Part shown: one piece after another, positions 41,605 to 50,644 of the stretch | Layout of the letters: the number at the start of each line of letters is the position of its first letter | How positions within the stretch are numbered: the first letter of the stretch is position 1 | From: Haladaptatus sp. ZSTT2 | GTDB taxonomy: Archaea; Halobacteriota; Halobacteria; Halobacteriales; Halococcaceae | Direction of reading: 5' to 3' | NCBI RefSeq assembly: GCF_037081775.1 | Contig: NZ_JBAMHQ010000001.1 | Location: forward strand, 1,054,001-1,118,000 | DNA: 64,000 bases | Position numbers and translations under genes: made by a program | Notes under the pieces: generated by a model | Databases searched by the model: none | The model's input: only the letters and a program-made list of their open reading frames with translations | What the model was told of the DNA's origin: nothing

Positions 41605-42843
41605 ATGACACTCGACCCGGTCCACTTCGACGGCATCGCCGACCTGGCCCGCCGGATCGAGCAGGACGTGGATGCGAGCGACCACCGCGCGTTCGCAGAG
41701 ACCGTCTGGAACGAGTTTTTAGACCCGCTCTGGGACGGCAACACCAAAGTCCTCGAACCGCTCGACGAGGTGGCCAGAAAGCGCGTAGACATCGCGGACG
41801 TTGCCCTCTGTGACGACCGCTTTCCCACCTGCCACGGCATCGACTCTGGCACCATCAACCCGACGACGTTCAAAAACGGGCTGGTCATCGACGTGGCCCA
41901 AGCCGCGATGAGTGCGGTTCCCTCGGATTTGGAACTGCACCGCTCGCGGACGATGGTCGCCACCGTCCACACGAACGACACGGCAGGCACCTTCGACGAA
42001 GACTGGTCGATGTTCGATGACGGCTACAGCCGCGCCCGCCTGTTCAAAGTCCCCCGCGTCAATCGCTACGAGGGAGCCGTCGTCCACGCCCTCGCGCTCT
42101 ATCTCGCAGAGAGCAAACACGCTCTGTTGCAAGCAGAGGTCGTCGAAGACTTACTCGTCCTCGATGGTCCCATCTACCCGAAAGGCCTGTTGAACTGGGA
42201 GAACCGCGACCCCGAACTGCGTGAGTTGCTCGTAGAGGACAAACGCCCGCGCGACGTGGTCGAAAACTACGTCCGATTGGTCGAGCGCTTTGCAAACCGC
42301 GAAATACCGCTCATCGGCTTCGTGAAAAACTCCTCGACAAAGGCCATCACGAACGCCGTCCGCGGAAAGGCAGAAGCTCCGTGGGTCAACGACGCCGCCT
42401 TCTTCGCAAAGGTGCTCGAACGCCTCGCAGACGGCGAGCGCCTGACCGATTGCCTGACGTTCACGAACTGGTTCGTCTCCCGCGGCGGTGCAGACGAGAC
42501 GTTTTCGGTGAAAGGCGACGCCCTCGGCATCGACCGCGACCGCCCGGACGAGGACTACGAAGTGACATTCTTCATCATCTACGACCCTCGCCAAGACATC
42601 GTCTACAAGGTGGAAGCACCGTACGCGTTCACGAAAGACGAAGAACTACGCGAGCGACTCACCATGCAGTTGCTCTGTGACGTGGCGCGCAATCGTGGGC
42701 CGCCAAAGGTCATCGGGAAGGCAGACGAGCTCGCACGCATCAGCCAACAGGAAAAAGAGTCGCTCAAACAGAAACTTGAACAGACGTTTCACGCAGACCG
42801 CGAGCGCACCTACGACGACGTGCGCTGGGGACTCGATTACTAA
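41605..42843 (+). CDS. nurA: NurA-family nuclease
   Basis: The 412-residue protein has the RNase-H-like NurA domain. A catalytic Asp is visible in CHGIDSGTINPTTF (about 78-91), with FVKNSSTKAI (about 243-252) and a conserved C-terminal Asp/Tyr segment. NurA is a 5'-3' nuclease that works with the HerA helicase in DNA end resection; herA lies 0.5 kb downstream on the same strand. Mre11 and Rad50 genes, which neighbour the pair in many archaea, are not in the window. The ATG at 41605 was chosen over one 11 codons earlier. Confidence 0.9.
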   Translation: MTLDPVHFDGIADLARRIEQDVDASDHRAFAETVWNEFLDPLWDGNTKVLEPLDEVARKRVDIADVALCDDRFPTCHGIDSGTINPTTFKNGLVIDVAQAAMSAVPSDLELHRSRTMVATVHTNDTAGTFDEDWSMFDDGYSRARLFKVPRVNRYEGAVVHALALYLAESKHALLQAEVVEDLLVLDGPIYPKGLLNWENRDPELRELLVEDKRPRDVVENYVRLVERFANREIPLIGFVKNSSTKAITNAVRGKAEAPWVNDAAFFAKVLERLADGERLTDCLTFTNWFVSRGGADETFSVKGDALGIDRDRPDEDYEVTFFIIYDPRQDIVYKVEAPYAFTKDEELRERLTMQLLCDVARNRGPPKVIGKADELARISQQEKESLKQKLEQTFHADRERTYDDVRWGLDY

Positions 42844-43178
42844 GTTTCCGGGCGGACTTTCGACAGTTCGAAGTCCACGTCGCTAGAGGAGAGACCGACT
42901 CGCGCGAACTGCGTGCGGATGTGGTCGTAAGCATCGCGGATGGCTTGCTCGCGCGTCTCAAAACCGTGTGGCGAGGGCGCTTCGAAGGCGACCCGGCGCT
43001 CTTCGTTGTTGATGGTTTGGACCTGTCCGCCGCTTTCGACCTCGTAGAAGGAATCACACACCCAGACGTAGGGCGCACCATCGTCCGGCGCACCGCGGTA
43101 GGTCGGCGGACGCTCGCCGCGCTCGTACAGCGTGCCGGTCAGCGTCGTCCCGCCTGCGTGGCCGCGAATGAGAAGCAT
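42840..43178 (-). CDS. Small haloarchaeal conserved protein (probably DUF7113), antisense between nurA and herA
   Basis: The 112-residue soluble protein begins MLLIRGHAGGTTLTGTLYERG and has PYVWVCDSFYEVESGG and a helical C-terminal half (ETREQAIRDAYDHIRTQF). I recall the family as DUF7113, restricted to haloarchaea. A TATA-like box (43201-43206, minus) is 25 nt from its ATG. Its stop overlaps that of nurA by three bases. Function unknown. Confidence 0.85.
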   Translation of the reverse strand: MLLIRGHAGGTTLTGTLYERGERPPTYRGAPDDGAPYVWVCDSFYEVESGGQVQTINNEERRVAFEAPSPHGFETREQAIRDAYDHIRTQFARVGLSSSDVDFELSKVRPET

Positions 43179-43200
43179 TAGATATGATAAGTTCTCGGAA

Positions 43201-43206
43201 CATATA
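43201..43206 (-). promoter_or_regulatory. TATA-like box of the DUF7113-type gene
   Basis: TATATG on the minus strand, centred 25 nt from the ATG at 43178. The herA ATG on the other strand is at 43318. Confidence 0.5.
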
Positions 43207-43317
43207 CGATTGGCTGTACCTCTAGGAAATAATGAATTGGATTTTTGAATCGTTACCACGGCTCACAGTCGGGACACGGTGGGAAACGGATTTGTGGGAA
43301 TGGTGTGATGGGGGCAT

Positions 43318-45108
43318 ATGACCGACCTCGGTGACTTCAACGAGTTTGACCCCGACGACGGGGACGTTGAAGCAACGACCGCGACGGAGAGCGATTTTGA
43401 GGCCGTGACCGTAGACGGCGTGGGGGCAGACCGTGGCATCGGCACGCTCGCCGTCTCTGCTGGCCTCTCGATTGGCGAAGACCGCGACGAGACGTGTCTC
43501 AGAGCCTACGTGACGGCGAAAAACCGCTCTGACGTGCGCATCGGGAAGTATCTCCTCATCTCCTACCCCGACGGCGAGAGCCTCTTTTGTCGGATTACGA
43601 CCCTCGAATACGCCCAGGAGTACTACACCGACGACGCCACCGAGATTCACGCCCGCCGCGCGATGCGCTCTTCTGGCATCGACGAACACGACTACAAGTT
43701 CATGGCCTCGCTCGAACCCATCGCCGTGCTCTACGAGGACGACGGCGAATTAAAGCGGCGAATGACCGACCGCGTGCCGAAGCCGGAAACCGTCGTGCGC
43801 GAGGCCACCGACCAGACCGAAATCAAGACGGGACTCAAAATCCCGGAAGAGGGTGTTTTCCTCGGCCACCTCTCGGTCGGTGGCGAGAAGGTCCGGACGG
43901 GCGCACAGCCGCCGACTATCGACTACCGCGTCAAGGACAACTACGAGTCGGGTGACCCGCTCGTGTTCCGCCACACGCTGATTGCGGGTGGGACAGGGTC
44001 GGGGAAGACCCACAGCGCGAAAAACGTGCTCCGTCAGTATCTGAGCGAGGCGCGCACCTACCCGGTCGAAGCCGGAAGTGCACAGGAACGCCGGATGGCC
44101 GTCGTCCAGTTCGACCCGCAAGACGAGTACGCCCAGATGCATGACGACAACCCAGAGATGACGACGGAGTTCGCCCGGCGGTGTGAACGCGAGAACATTG
44201 CCCACGGCGGCCACGAGGACACCATCGCGTTCATCCCGAAAGTCGAAGGGTCGAGTTACGCCGCAGACCACCACCGCGCAGAGCAAGTCGAGTTCACCAT
44301 CCCCTTCTCGCTCGTGCGCAACAACCGCTGGCTCGTCGCGGGTGGGAGTTTGAACGACAACCAGTACAACGCCCTCGACTTCCTCTTAGACCGTTACTTC
44401 CGAACCGGCTCTACGCACACCTATCGCGGCTTCCTCTCGTTCCTCGACGACCCGGCGCTGCGCGAGGAGTTAGACGAAAGCGGGCGCGTCCACGAGGCAA
44501 CCTTCGACGCCGTCCATCGCCGGGTGCGCTCGTCTGCGTTCAACAGCGTGTTCGATCAGGATGCAGAACCGATTACCGAGCAGATTCACCGCCTCGTCCG
44601 ACCGGGCGGCCTCACGGTGATTCCGACCTACCACGTCACCAACAGCCGGGCGACTGAGGTCATCGTCCTCGCTGTGGCGAGCCTGCTCATCGACCAAAAG
44701 CTCTCGAACGACCCGATGTTCGACCGCATAAAGGAGACGCCGCTCGTCGTTGGAATGGACGAGGCGCACAACTTCCTCGCGGACGCAGAGAGTGCCCAAG
44801 CGCGCAAGGTGATAGGCAAGTTCACCGAAGCCGCAAAACAGGGGCGCAAAGAGCGCCTTGGGCTGTTTCTCATCACCCAAGACCCACAGGACATCGCCGA
44901 ACCGGTGTTCAAGCAGGTGAACACGAAAATAGTGCTGAATCTCGGTGACGTAGACGCCATCAAGAGCGTGAACATCCCCGCGAACTTAGAGAAGAAAGTG
45001 CCCTACATGGAGAAAGGCCAGATGGTGATTTACTCGCCGGACAACTCAGAGCCGGTCGAGTTGATTGGCCTCTCTAAGTGTCTCACCCGGCACGGCCGGG
45101 GCGCGTAG
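43318..45108 (+). CDS. herA: HerA-family DNA translocase/helicase
   Basis: The 596-residue protein has an acidic N-terminus, a HAS-barrel (about 40-180) and a RecA/FtsK-like ATPase domain. Walker A is GGTGSGKT (224-231), Walker B VVGMDEAHN (about 476-484), and a sensor region LITQDPQDI follows; a C-terminal ...GLSKCLTRHG completes it. HerA hexamers drive NurA in double-strand-break processing. The genes are separated by the antisense DUF7113-type gene, so they are not in one simple operon. Confidence 0.94.
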   Translation: MTDLGDFNEFDPDDGDVEATTATESDFEAVTVDGVGADRGIGTLAVSAGLSIGEDRDETCLRAYVTAKNRSDVRIGKYLLISYPDGESLFCRITTLEYAQEYYTDDATEIHARRAMRSSGIDEHDYKFMASLEPIAVLYEDDGELKRRMTDRVPKPETVVREATDQTEIKTGLKIPEEGVFLGHLSVGGEKVRTGAQPPTIDYRVKDNYESGDPLVFRHTLIAGGTGSGKTHSAKNVLRQYLSEARTYPVEAGSAQERRMAVVQFDPQDEYAQMHDDNPEMTTEFARRCERENIAHGGHEDTIAFIPKVEGSSYAADHHRAEQVEFTIPFSLVRNNRWLVAGGSLNDNQYNALDFLLDRYFRTGSTHTYRGFLSFLDDPALREELDESGRVHEATFDAVHRRVRSSAFNSVFDQDAEPITEQIHRLVRPGGLTVIPTYHVTNSRATEVIVLAVASLLIDQKLSNDPMFDRIKETPLVVGMDEAHNFLADAESAQARKVIGKFTEAAKQGRKERLGLFLITQDPQDIAEPVFKQVNTKIVLNLGDVDAIKSVNIPANLEKKVPYMEKGQMVIYSPDNSEPVELIGLSKCLTRHGRGA

Positions 45109-45150
45109 GGGTAACGAGTCTTTTTGACGGCTGGGGACGTATCAGATGCT

Positions 45151-45579
45151 ATGGGAAAGCGCCTGCTGATTCCGATGGACGGCTCAGAGCAAGCCGTCCA
45201 CGCGCTGCAATTCGGGCTCAAAGAGTTCCCGAGTTCGGACATCACCATCCTCCACGTCATCAACCCGATGGACACCGGCTTTAGCCCACAGGCGTCGCTC
45301 CCCGGCTACGCAGAGGAGTGGTACAAACAAGCAGAAGAGACCGCAGACGAGATATTCGCGGAGGCAGACGACATCGCCGCCGAGTTCGACCGCGGGGTCG
45401 ATGCCGAACAGGTCGTCGGGCGGCCCGCCCGCGAAATCGTCACCTACGCGAAAGAACACGACATCGACCAAATCGTCATGGGCAGCCACGGACGGACAGG
45501 TGTCTCGCGCATCCTTCTCGGGAGCGTCGCAGAGAGCGTCGTCAAGCGGTCGCCGATTCCGGTGACTGTGGTTCGCTAA
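45151..45579 (+). CDS. Universal stress protein (UspA family)
   Basis: The 142-residue protein has the fold's first strand and loop KRLLIPMDGSEQ and the ATP-binding motif [20 protein letters not shown] (Gx2Gx9GS) near the C-terminus. It is a single-domain ATP-binding type. Very similar to the protein at 55077. Function in stress response is by family only. The ATG at 45151 was chosen because the first strand follows directly. Confidence 0.92.
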   Translation: MGKRLLIPMDGSEQAVHALQFGLKEFPSSDITILHVINPMDTGFSPQASLPGYAEEWYKQAEETADEIFAEADDIAAEFDRGVDAEQVVGRPAREIVTYAKEHDIDQIVMGSHGRTGVSRILLGSVAESVVKRSPIPVTVVR

Positions 45580-45588
45580 AAAGAGGAG

Positions 45589-46053
45589 TTACATCCCGAT
45601 TTTCTGCAGGTCGTCCGGGAGGACGCCGAGCTGTTGGGCGTAGTTCAAGCTGTCGTCGATGACCCAGAACTCCGCGAGCTTGCCGTCTTTGATGCGGTGG
45701 AACGCCACGCCAGACGAGCGGTAGTGCTTGCCGGTCGGGTCGATGCCCGCGAGTTCGCCACGGGTGAGTTCGCCGTTAAAGGTTCCCTCTTCCATGAATC
45801 GAAGGACGACGACGTCGTCTTCTGCGATGAGTTCTTTGGCTTCGACGGTGAAGTCGGGGAAGGCCGTCCGCCACGCTTCGATGTGTTTCCTGAAACCGTC
45901 CGGCCCGGTAGCGACCGTGTTGCCGTCGTCATCGAGGACGCGGATGTCGTCGTGGGCGAGTTGTGAAAGCGACTCGAAGTTCCCCTCGTTCCAGCACTCT
46001 TTGAGCGTGCGCTCTACGATTTGTTTGTTTTGTGCGGCTGTTGAAATTGCCAT
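45589..46053 (-). CDS. SnoaL-like / ester cyclase family protein
   Basis: The 154-residue protein has the NTF2-like cone fold of the SnoaL group, with KECWNEGNFESL (about 18-29), PDGFRKHIEAWRTAFPDF (about 51-68) and HRIKDGKLAEFW (about 120-131). Such proteins include polyketide cyclases and many uncharacterised relatives. Its stop converges with the UspA gene (9 bp). ATG at 46053. Confidence 0.87.
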   Translation of the reverse strand: MAISTAAQNKQIVERTLKECWNEGNFESLSQLAHDDIRVLDDDGNTVATGPDGFRKHIEAWRTAFPDFTVEAKELIAEDDVVVLRFMEEGTFNGELTRGELAGIDPTGKHYRSSGVAFHRIKDGKLAEFWVIDDSLNYAQQLGVLPDDLQKIGM

Positions 46054-46196
46054 ATTGTCCCTCCGACCGTCTCCACGGCGTGCCACATCCGCAGAGACGT
46101 ATAGGAGAGTTCGTCGGCTGAGACGATAGCCGTAATTCAGGGGTTTGGGAGGGTCACAGCGGTTGTCGCAAGCGATTCTTGAGGACGGATGTGTCG

Positions 46197-46631
46197 TCAC
46201 TCAAGTGTCGAAGAATTTCGTTCGAATAGTCGGCTCTGGCCCGCCAGTTCGAGCCGGGCAAGCAAAATACCCACAACCAATGGAAGCGGCCAGAGCGTGA
46301 TGTAGAAATAGAGGGGTTGCGGCGCTGTCCCCCATGCAGTATCACCCAGTGAGAGAATGTACTGCCATTGCCGGACCGTCGCCCACGTAAAAATCGTCGC
46401 AATGCCCAACGTGGGCGTGTAGAGTCGGTGCACGAGGAGGGTGTACGTTGCAAAACCACCGACGAGCGTCAAACCGGGGAGTGTCCACAGAATGAACAGG
46501 TCGAACACGGGCGTGTAGATGCCAAGGGCTGACCGAATCCAGAGGACACCGATGGCGTGGAGAAACCCAACGATTCCTGCAACTTCGATGAACCGCCGAT
46601 TTTCGGACGATCCACACAGGACAGTGAGCAT
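46197..46631 (-). CDS. Four-helix membrane protein of unknown function
   Basis: The 144-residue protein has four membrane segments (about 16-34, 42-66, 72-93, 107-127), Trp- and Tyr-rich, ending with a short polar tail. I do not recognise the family. A TATA-like box (46651-46658, minus) is centred 24 nt from the ATG at 46631, so the gene is probably real and leaderless. Confidence 0.7.
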   Translation of the reverse strand: MLTVLCGSSENRRFIEVAGIVGFLHAIGVLWIRSALGIYTPVFDLFILWTLPGLTLVGGFATYTLLVHRLYTPTLGIATIFTWATVRQWQYILSLGDTAWGTAPQPLYFYITLWPLPLVVGILLARLELAGQSRLFERNSSTLE

Positions 46632-46650
46632 ACAGAGAATTGTCGGTGTG

Positions 46651-46658
46651 TTAATAAA
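46651..46658 (-). promoter_or_regulatory. TATA-like box of the four-helix membrane gene
   Basis: TTTATTAA on the minus strand, 24 nt from the ATG at 46631. Confidence 0.55.
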
Positions 46659-46693
46659 TAGCTAGTCACACAAGCAGTATGGATACTAAAAAC

Positions 46694-46732
46694 TGGAGGG
46701 AGTTTTCGCTGTGCGGTTGCAGTCTCCCTCCA
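46694..46732. repeat. Hairpin 1 after the KaiC-like gene
   Basis: TGGAGGGAG (46694-46702) and CTCCCTCCA (46724-46732) pair exactly, with a 21-nt loop. Confidence 0.6.
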
Positions 46733-46741
46733 CCAGCGCAC

Positions 46742-46766
46742 CCGGAAACGCCGACGGCGTTTCCGG
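46742..46766. terminator. Hairpin 2, 11-bp perfect stem, terminator-like
   Basis: CCGGAAACGCC and GGCGTTTCCGG pair exactly around GAC. On the + strand it is followed by CCTTTTTC, which resembles a bacterial terminator, although no + strand gene ends here. Confidence 0.55.
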
Positions 46767-46778
46767 CCTTTTTCATGG

Positions 46779-46828
46779 AAGTTTTTGCCAGCGGGGGTCG
46801 CGGATGCGACCCCCCGCAGCAAAAAGTT
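46779..46828 (-). terminator. Hairpin 3, about 50 bp, just downstream of the KaiC-like stop
   Basis: Outer arms AAGTTTTTGC / GCAAAAAGTT and inner arms GCGGGGGTCGC / GCGACCCCCCGC (one bulged C) flank a GGAT loop. It starts two bases after the stop of the KaiC-like gene and is a likely mRNA end structure or processing site. Confidence 0.55.
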
Positions 46829-46829
46829 C

Positions 46830-47939
46830 CTAGAAGATATTCGCCTGCTGGTACACGCTAAGACCGGTGCCCGTAATCTCGTAGGGTTTGGTCTCCCGGG
46901 AGTGGTTCGCATTGCGGATTTTCTGGATTTCGACGGCCAGTCTGGTTTCACGGAAGTCGGAGGGCCGGACGTACTGGAGGATGAACACGGCGTCGGTGAG
47001 GTATTCGACGATGCCGTGGCGCGAGGCGTAGGGGTTGTCGTCGCTGGCTTCGCTCGTGAGCATCGTCGTGATACCGGCGTGCTTGAGCGCGCGGGTGAAG
47101 TTGAAAATCTCGGTGCGGCGCTTTGCCTGCTGGTCGTACATCATTTCGAGCAGAGAGACGGAGTCAAGGACGAACCGCGAGGCACCGAACTCGGAGATGA
47201 GTTCGGGGAGTTCAGACCGGATGTTGTCGAGGCTGTTTGCCATCTCGACGGGGTCTAAGTCGATGACGGCGAGTTGGCCGTTATCGACGTACGAATCGAA
47301 GTCGTAGCCCTTCTCGACGGCGGTGTTGATCACCTGCTCGCGGCTTTCTTCTAAGGTGATGTAGATGGCCTTTTCGTCGTTTTCGAGGCCGTGGTGGAGA
47401 AACTGGAGGGCGAAGGTGGTTTTACCCGTCCCGGCGCTCCCGATGGCGACCATCAGCGAGCTTTCGGGAACCCCGCCTTGAATCATGTCGTCTAAGCCGA
47501 GAATCCCGATGTCGATGCGCGGGATGTCCGAGTCGATGGCGTCGTCTTCGAAATCTGTGCCACCTGAGCCACCGGGACCGGGAGCGGTTCCGAAGGCGCT
47601 CGCAAAGTCGTCGTCGAACAGCGAGTCGTCGCCAAGCCCGAACGAATCGTCACCGCCCATGCCGAAGTCGGCGTCGCTGCCCATCCCGAAGTCATCGCTA
47701 TCCAACCCGAACTGGCCGTCTGCGCTCTCGGTCAAGTTTAAGCCGTCTGCGTCGTCCACCCCAAACGAGTCGGTTGCGGGAGGGGCGTCTTCGGGTGACG
47801 GGTCGTCTTGTTCGTCGGGTGTATCGTCTGTGGTGGTCGATTCGGTGGCTTCGTTCGCGTCTGTGTCGGCTGCATCAGCAGAGAGACCGCGTTCGAACCA
47901 GTCGTCATCCGCAGACTCAGGCTGTTCGTCGTCGCTCAC
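46830..47939 (-). CDS. KaiC/RAD55-like ATPase with disordered acidic N-terminus
   Basis: The 369-residue protein has an acidic, low-complexity head (1-135; rich in D, E, S, G with repeats such as DDFGMGSDADFGMGGDD) and one KaiC-type RecA fold (about 140-369). Walker A is GSAGTGKT (167-174); Walker B lies at SRFVLDSVSLL (about 258-268), with the catalytic Glu pair at YITLEESREQV. Single-KaiC proteins of archaea bind ATP and serve signalling (flagellar ArlH, phosphorylation circuits). I chose GTG 47939 because a GAGGTG ribosome site stands before it; GTG 47948 is also possible. Divergent from nadK (111 bp). Confidence 0.88.
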   Translation of the reverse strand: MSDDEQPESADDDWFERGLSADAADTDANEATESTTTDDTPDEQDDPSPEDAPPATDSFGVDDADGLNLTESADGQFGLDSDDFGMGSDADFGMGGDDSFGLGDDSLFDDDFASAFGTAPGPGGSGGTDFEDDAIDSDIPRIDIGILGLDDMIQGGVPESSLMVAIGSAGTGKTTFALQFLHHGLENDEKAIYITLEESREQVINTAVEKGYDFDSYVDNGQLAVIDLDPVEMANSLDNIRSELPELISEFGASRFVLDSVSLLEMMYDQQAKRRTEIFNFTRALKHAGITTMLTSEASDDNPYASRHGIVEYLTDAVFILQYVRPSDFRETRLAVEIQKIRNANHSRETKPYEITGTGLSVYQQANIF

Positions 47940-48050
47940 GAACACCACCTCATGACTGGCCGCTGAGACATACGCTGACCTCGCGCCGATGCCTGATTAA
48001 TGTTGCCCGAACGTGGGCAGATTTTTACACCGCCAGACGAATCGCCTCAC

Positions 48051-48875
48051 ATGAGAGTCGGTATCGTCGGCCAGCGCGGAAACCCACGGGCAGCGTCGCT
48101 CACCGACGAGATTCGAGAGAGCCTCCTCGCTGAGGGCGTCGGCGTTTGGGTTGACAAGGAGATGGCCACAGCCCTCGACATAGAGGGTCACGACATTCCG
48201 TCGATGAACGAGTGTGACCTCGTCGTGAGCATCGGCGGTGATGGCACGTTCCTGTTCGCCGCCCGCGGTGCCGAAGCCACGCCTGTCATGGGCGTGAACC
48301 TCGGAGAGGTGGGCTTTCTCAACGCAGTTTCGCCAGAGGAAGCAGTTGAGGCTGTCTCGAAAGAAGTCGCCCACCTGCGCGAAGCAGGCGAGATACGCAC
48401 CCGGTCGATTCCCCGCCTGCAAGCCGAGGGAGAGGGGTGGTCGCTCCCGCCCGCGCTCAACGAAATCGTCGTCCAAGGCGACCAACGCGGCCACGGACAA
48501 GGCCTCAGCATCGAAGTTCGAGTCGATGGCGCGCTGTACTCGGGCGGGCACGCAGACGGCGTGCTCATCGCCACGCCAACGGGGTCTACGGCGTACAATC
48601 TGAGCGAGGGTGGCCCGCTCGTCCATCCGTCTGTTCGGAGCCTCGTCGTGACCGAGATGTGTGCGACCGAGTCGATGCCGCCGCTCGTGGCGGACGTCGA
48701 AAGCGAGGTCGTGATTCGCGTCGCGGATGCGGACACCGCCGTCGTCATCAGCGACGGTCGGACGAAAGAGTACGTCACGCCGCCCGCAGAGATTCGGGTG
48801 TCGGTGGCGGAGAGTCCGATGCACGTCGCAGGGCCGCCACTCGATTTCTTCACGGCACTCGGCAAGCTCGACTGA
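48051..48875 (+). CDS. nadK: NAD kinase
   Basis: The 274-residue enzyme phosphorylates NAD to NADP. It has the catalytic GGDGT at 62-66, GEVGFLN (about 85-91) and [15 protein letters not shown] (about 177-191), all hallmarks of ATP-NAD kinases. ATG at 48051; the longest frame starts 17 codons upstream but without homologous sequence. Divergent from the KaiC-like gene, convergent with none. Confidence 0.95.
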   Translation: MRVGIVGQRGNPRAASLTDEIRESLLAEGVGVWVDKEMATALDIEGHDIPSMNECDLVVSIGGDGTFLFAARGAEATPVMGVNLGEVGFLNAVSPEEAVEAVSKEVAHLREAGEIRTRSIPRLQAEGEGWSLPPALNEIVVQGDQRGHGQGLSIEVRVDGALYSGGHADGVLIATPTGSTAYNLSEGGPLVHPSVRSLVVTEMCATESMPPLVADVESEVVIRVADADTAVVISDGRTKEYVTPPAEIRVSVAESPMHVAGPPLDFFTALGKLD

Positions 48876-48925
48876 GATGTCACCTATCGTAACCCATAAT
48901 CGCGCGCGGGTTCTTACTGCGGACA

Positions 48926-49855
48926 ATGGCCCATCAACTGCCTGACGTACAGGCGACAAGCCCGGACGTCACCGTGGGGCTGAATCGCGTTGGCGTTACT
49001 GGCGTCGAGAAACTCGTCAAACTCGCTCGGAAAGACAAGCGGCCAATCGTCCTGACGGCCGATTTCTCCGTGTTCGTAGACCTCCCGAGCTGGCGGAAAG
49101 GCGCGGATATGTCTCGCAACATGGAGGTGATAGACGAGGTGCTAGAACAGGCCGTGAGCGAACCGGCCTACCGCGTCGAAGACGTGTGCGGCGACGCCGC
49201 AGAGCGCCTGCTCAAGAAACATAAGTACACGAGTCGCGCCGAGGTGCATATGGAGGCCGAGCTCGTCATCCGTGACCGCACGCCCGCGAGCGACTTAGAG
49301 ACCCAGAGCACCATCGACATCATCGCGTCGGCGGAGGCGACAGAAGAAGGTACCTTCGAAGAAATCGGCGCGCGCGTTGTCGGCATGACGGTGTGTCCGT
49401 GCTCACAAGGCATGTCGGAATCGCGCGCCCGCGACACACTCGAACAGCTTGCCGTGGACAAGGACACCATCGACGCCTTCCTCGAAAAAGTTCCACAACC
49501 GGGCCACTCCCAGCGCGGGCACGCCACGCTGACCGTCAAATGCCGCGACGCGCCGAAAGTAGACCTCATGGATATCGTCGAGGTGGCGCGCGATTCGATG
49601 AGCGCGCGCATCTATAACCTCGCAAAGCGCCCGGACGAAGACCACATGACCTACGAGGCACACGCGAACGCGAAGTTCGTCGAAGACTGCGTGCGGGCAA
49701 TGGCAGAGGACGTGGTCGAACGGTTCGACCAACTCCCCGACACGACGGTCGTCACGATGAAACAGTCGAACGACGAGTCCATCCACCAGCACAACGCCCA
49801 CGCAGAACGGGTCGCAGAGATGGGCAGCCTCCGCGCAGAAGTAAACGGCGACTAA
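48926..49855 (+). CDS. mptA: GTP cyclohydrolase MptA (type IV)
   Basis: The 309-residue enzyme opens GTP to 7,8-dihydroneopterin 2',3'-cyclic phosphate, the first step of archaeal tetrahydrofolate or methanopterin synthesis. It is of the FolE2 family with conserved His/Cys residues in [15 protein letters not shown] (about 152-166), [12 protein letters not shown] (about 192-203) and [13 protein letters not shown] (about 291-303). Starts ATG 48926, 50 bp after nadK, likely co-transcribed. Confidence 0.95.
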   Translation: MAHQLPDVQATSPDVTVGLNRVGVTGVEKLVKLARKDKRPIVLTADFSVFVDLPSWRKGADMSRNMEVIDEVLEQAVSEPAYRVEDVCGDAAERLLKKHKYTSRAEVHMEAELVIRDRTPASDLETQSTIDIIASAEATEEGTFEEIGARVVGMTVCPCSQGMSESRARDTLEQLAVDKDTIDAFLEKVPQPGHSQRGHATLTVKCRDAPKVDLMDIVEVARDSMSARIYNLAKRPDEDHMTYEAHANAKFVEDCVRAMAEDVVERFDQLPDTTVVTMKQSNDESIHQHNAHAERVAEMGSLRAEVNGD

Positions 49856-49856
49856 G

Positions 49857-50483
49857 TTAGCGAATTTTTGCGACTCTGGCGTTGCCCGAGGTGGCGTCGA
49901 TGTGGACGTTGAACGTATCGCCATCGCTTTCGGCCCGCACAATCCACGTGCTGCTCTCTTGGTAGGGTGTCTCGGGGACCGTGGTGAGGGCGATTCCTTC
50001 GCGTTCGAGGGCGTCTCGCGCCACCTCGATGGCCTCGTCGTCGGTGGTCACGGCCTTGTTCGGACGCATGAGTTTCACGGTCAACACGGGCGTGTTTCCG
50101 GTGCGGATGACGCGCTCGGTCACGCTGCCTAGGAGATAGCGGTCGAACCCGCGCCGTCCGTGGGTCCCCATGACGATGAGGTCGGCGTTAATTTTGTCCG
50201 CGTAGGCGAGGATTTCTGCGTGCGGTGCCCCGCGAAGGACCGCCGTTGTGACCGCAACGTCTCGCTCTGCGGCGAGCCCGGCGACGCGCTCGGTCGCGGC
50301 CTCGGCTTCGTCTTCAAGCGACGAGAGCACCTGTTCTACGTTGCGCGCTGGAATGTCCGCATCGTCTACGACAAAGCAGGTGTAGAGTTCGCCGCCGCTG
50401 AGCACCGCAAGGTCGAGGGCGTATTCGACAACCCGAGTCGTGAGTGGGCTGCCGTCTGTGGGAACGAGAATTCGGTCGTACAT
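49857..50483 (-). CDS. Universal stress protein with C-terminal PepSY-like domain
   Basis: The 208-residue protein has a UspA domain (1-140; [13 protein letters not shown] and GTHGRRGFDRYLLGSVTERV) followed by an extra domain (about 142-208) with the pattern DDEAIEVARDALEREGIAL... and WIVRAESDGDTFNVHIDATSGNARV, resembling a PepSY or YpeB fold. Such a fusion is unusual in my recollection. Converges with mptA (1 bp). I used ATG 50483. Confidence 0.85.
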   Translation of the reverse strand: MYDRILVPTDGSPLTTRVVEYALDLAVLSGGELYTCFVVDDADIPARNVEQVLSSLEDEAEAATERVAGLAAERDVAVTTAVLRGAPHAEILAYADKINADLIVMGTHGRRGFDRYLLGSVTERVIRTGNTPVLTVKLMRPNKAVTTDDEAIEVARDALEREGIALTTVPETPYQESSTWIVRAESDGDTFNVHIDATSGNARVAKIR

Positions 50484-50644
50484 CACACTCACAGAGAAGC
50501 AGGCAGCGGACAAAACACAAGAAGACGATTCTCAGGCCGTAAGAATACGGGTAAACAGTTACGGTCTCAGAGAGTGACTATCAATATAGTTGTCATTCGG
50601 AGGGCCGCAGATGCGAGCAGTTCCGGAGGACACGGGGGAAGACA

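Noticed and set aside
46679-46861. 60-codon ORF on the plus strand covering the three hairpins
   Set aside because: It runs through the palindromes and into the end of the KaiC-like gene, and has no helix, domain or codon pattern of its own.
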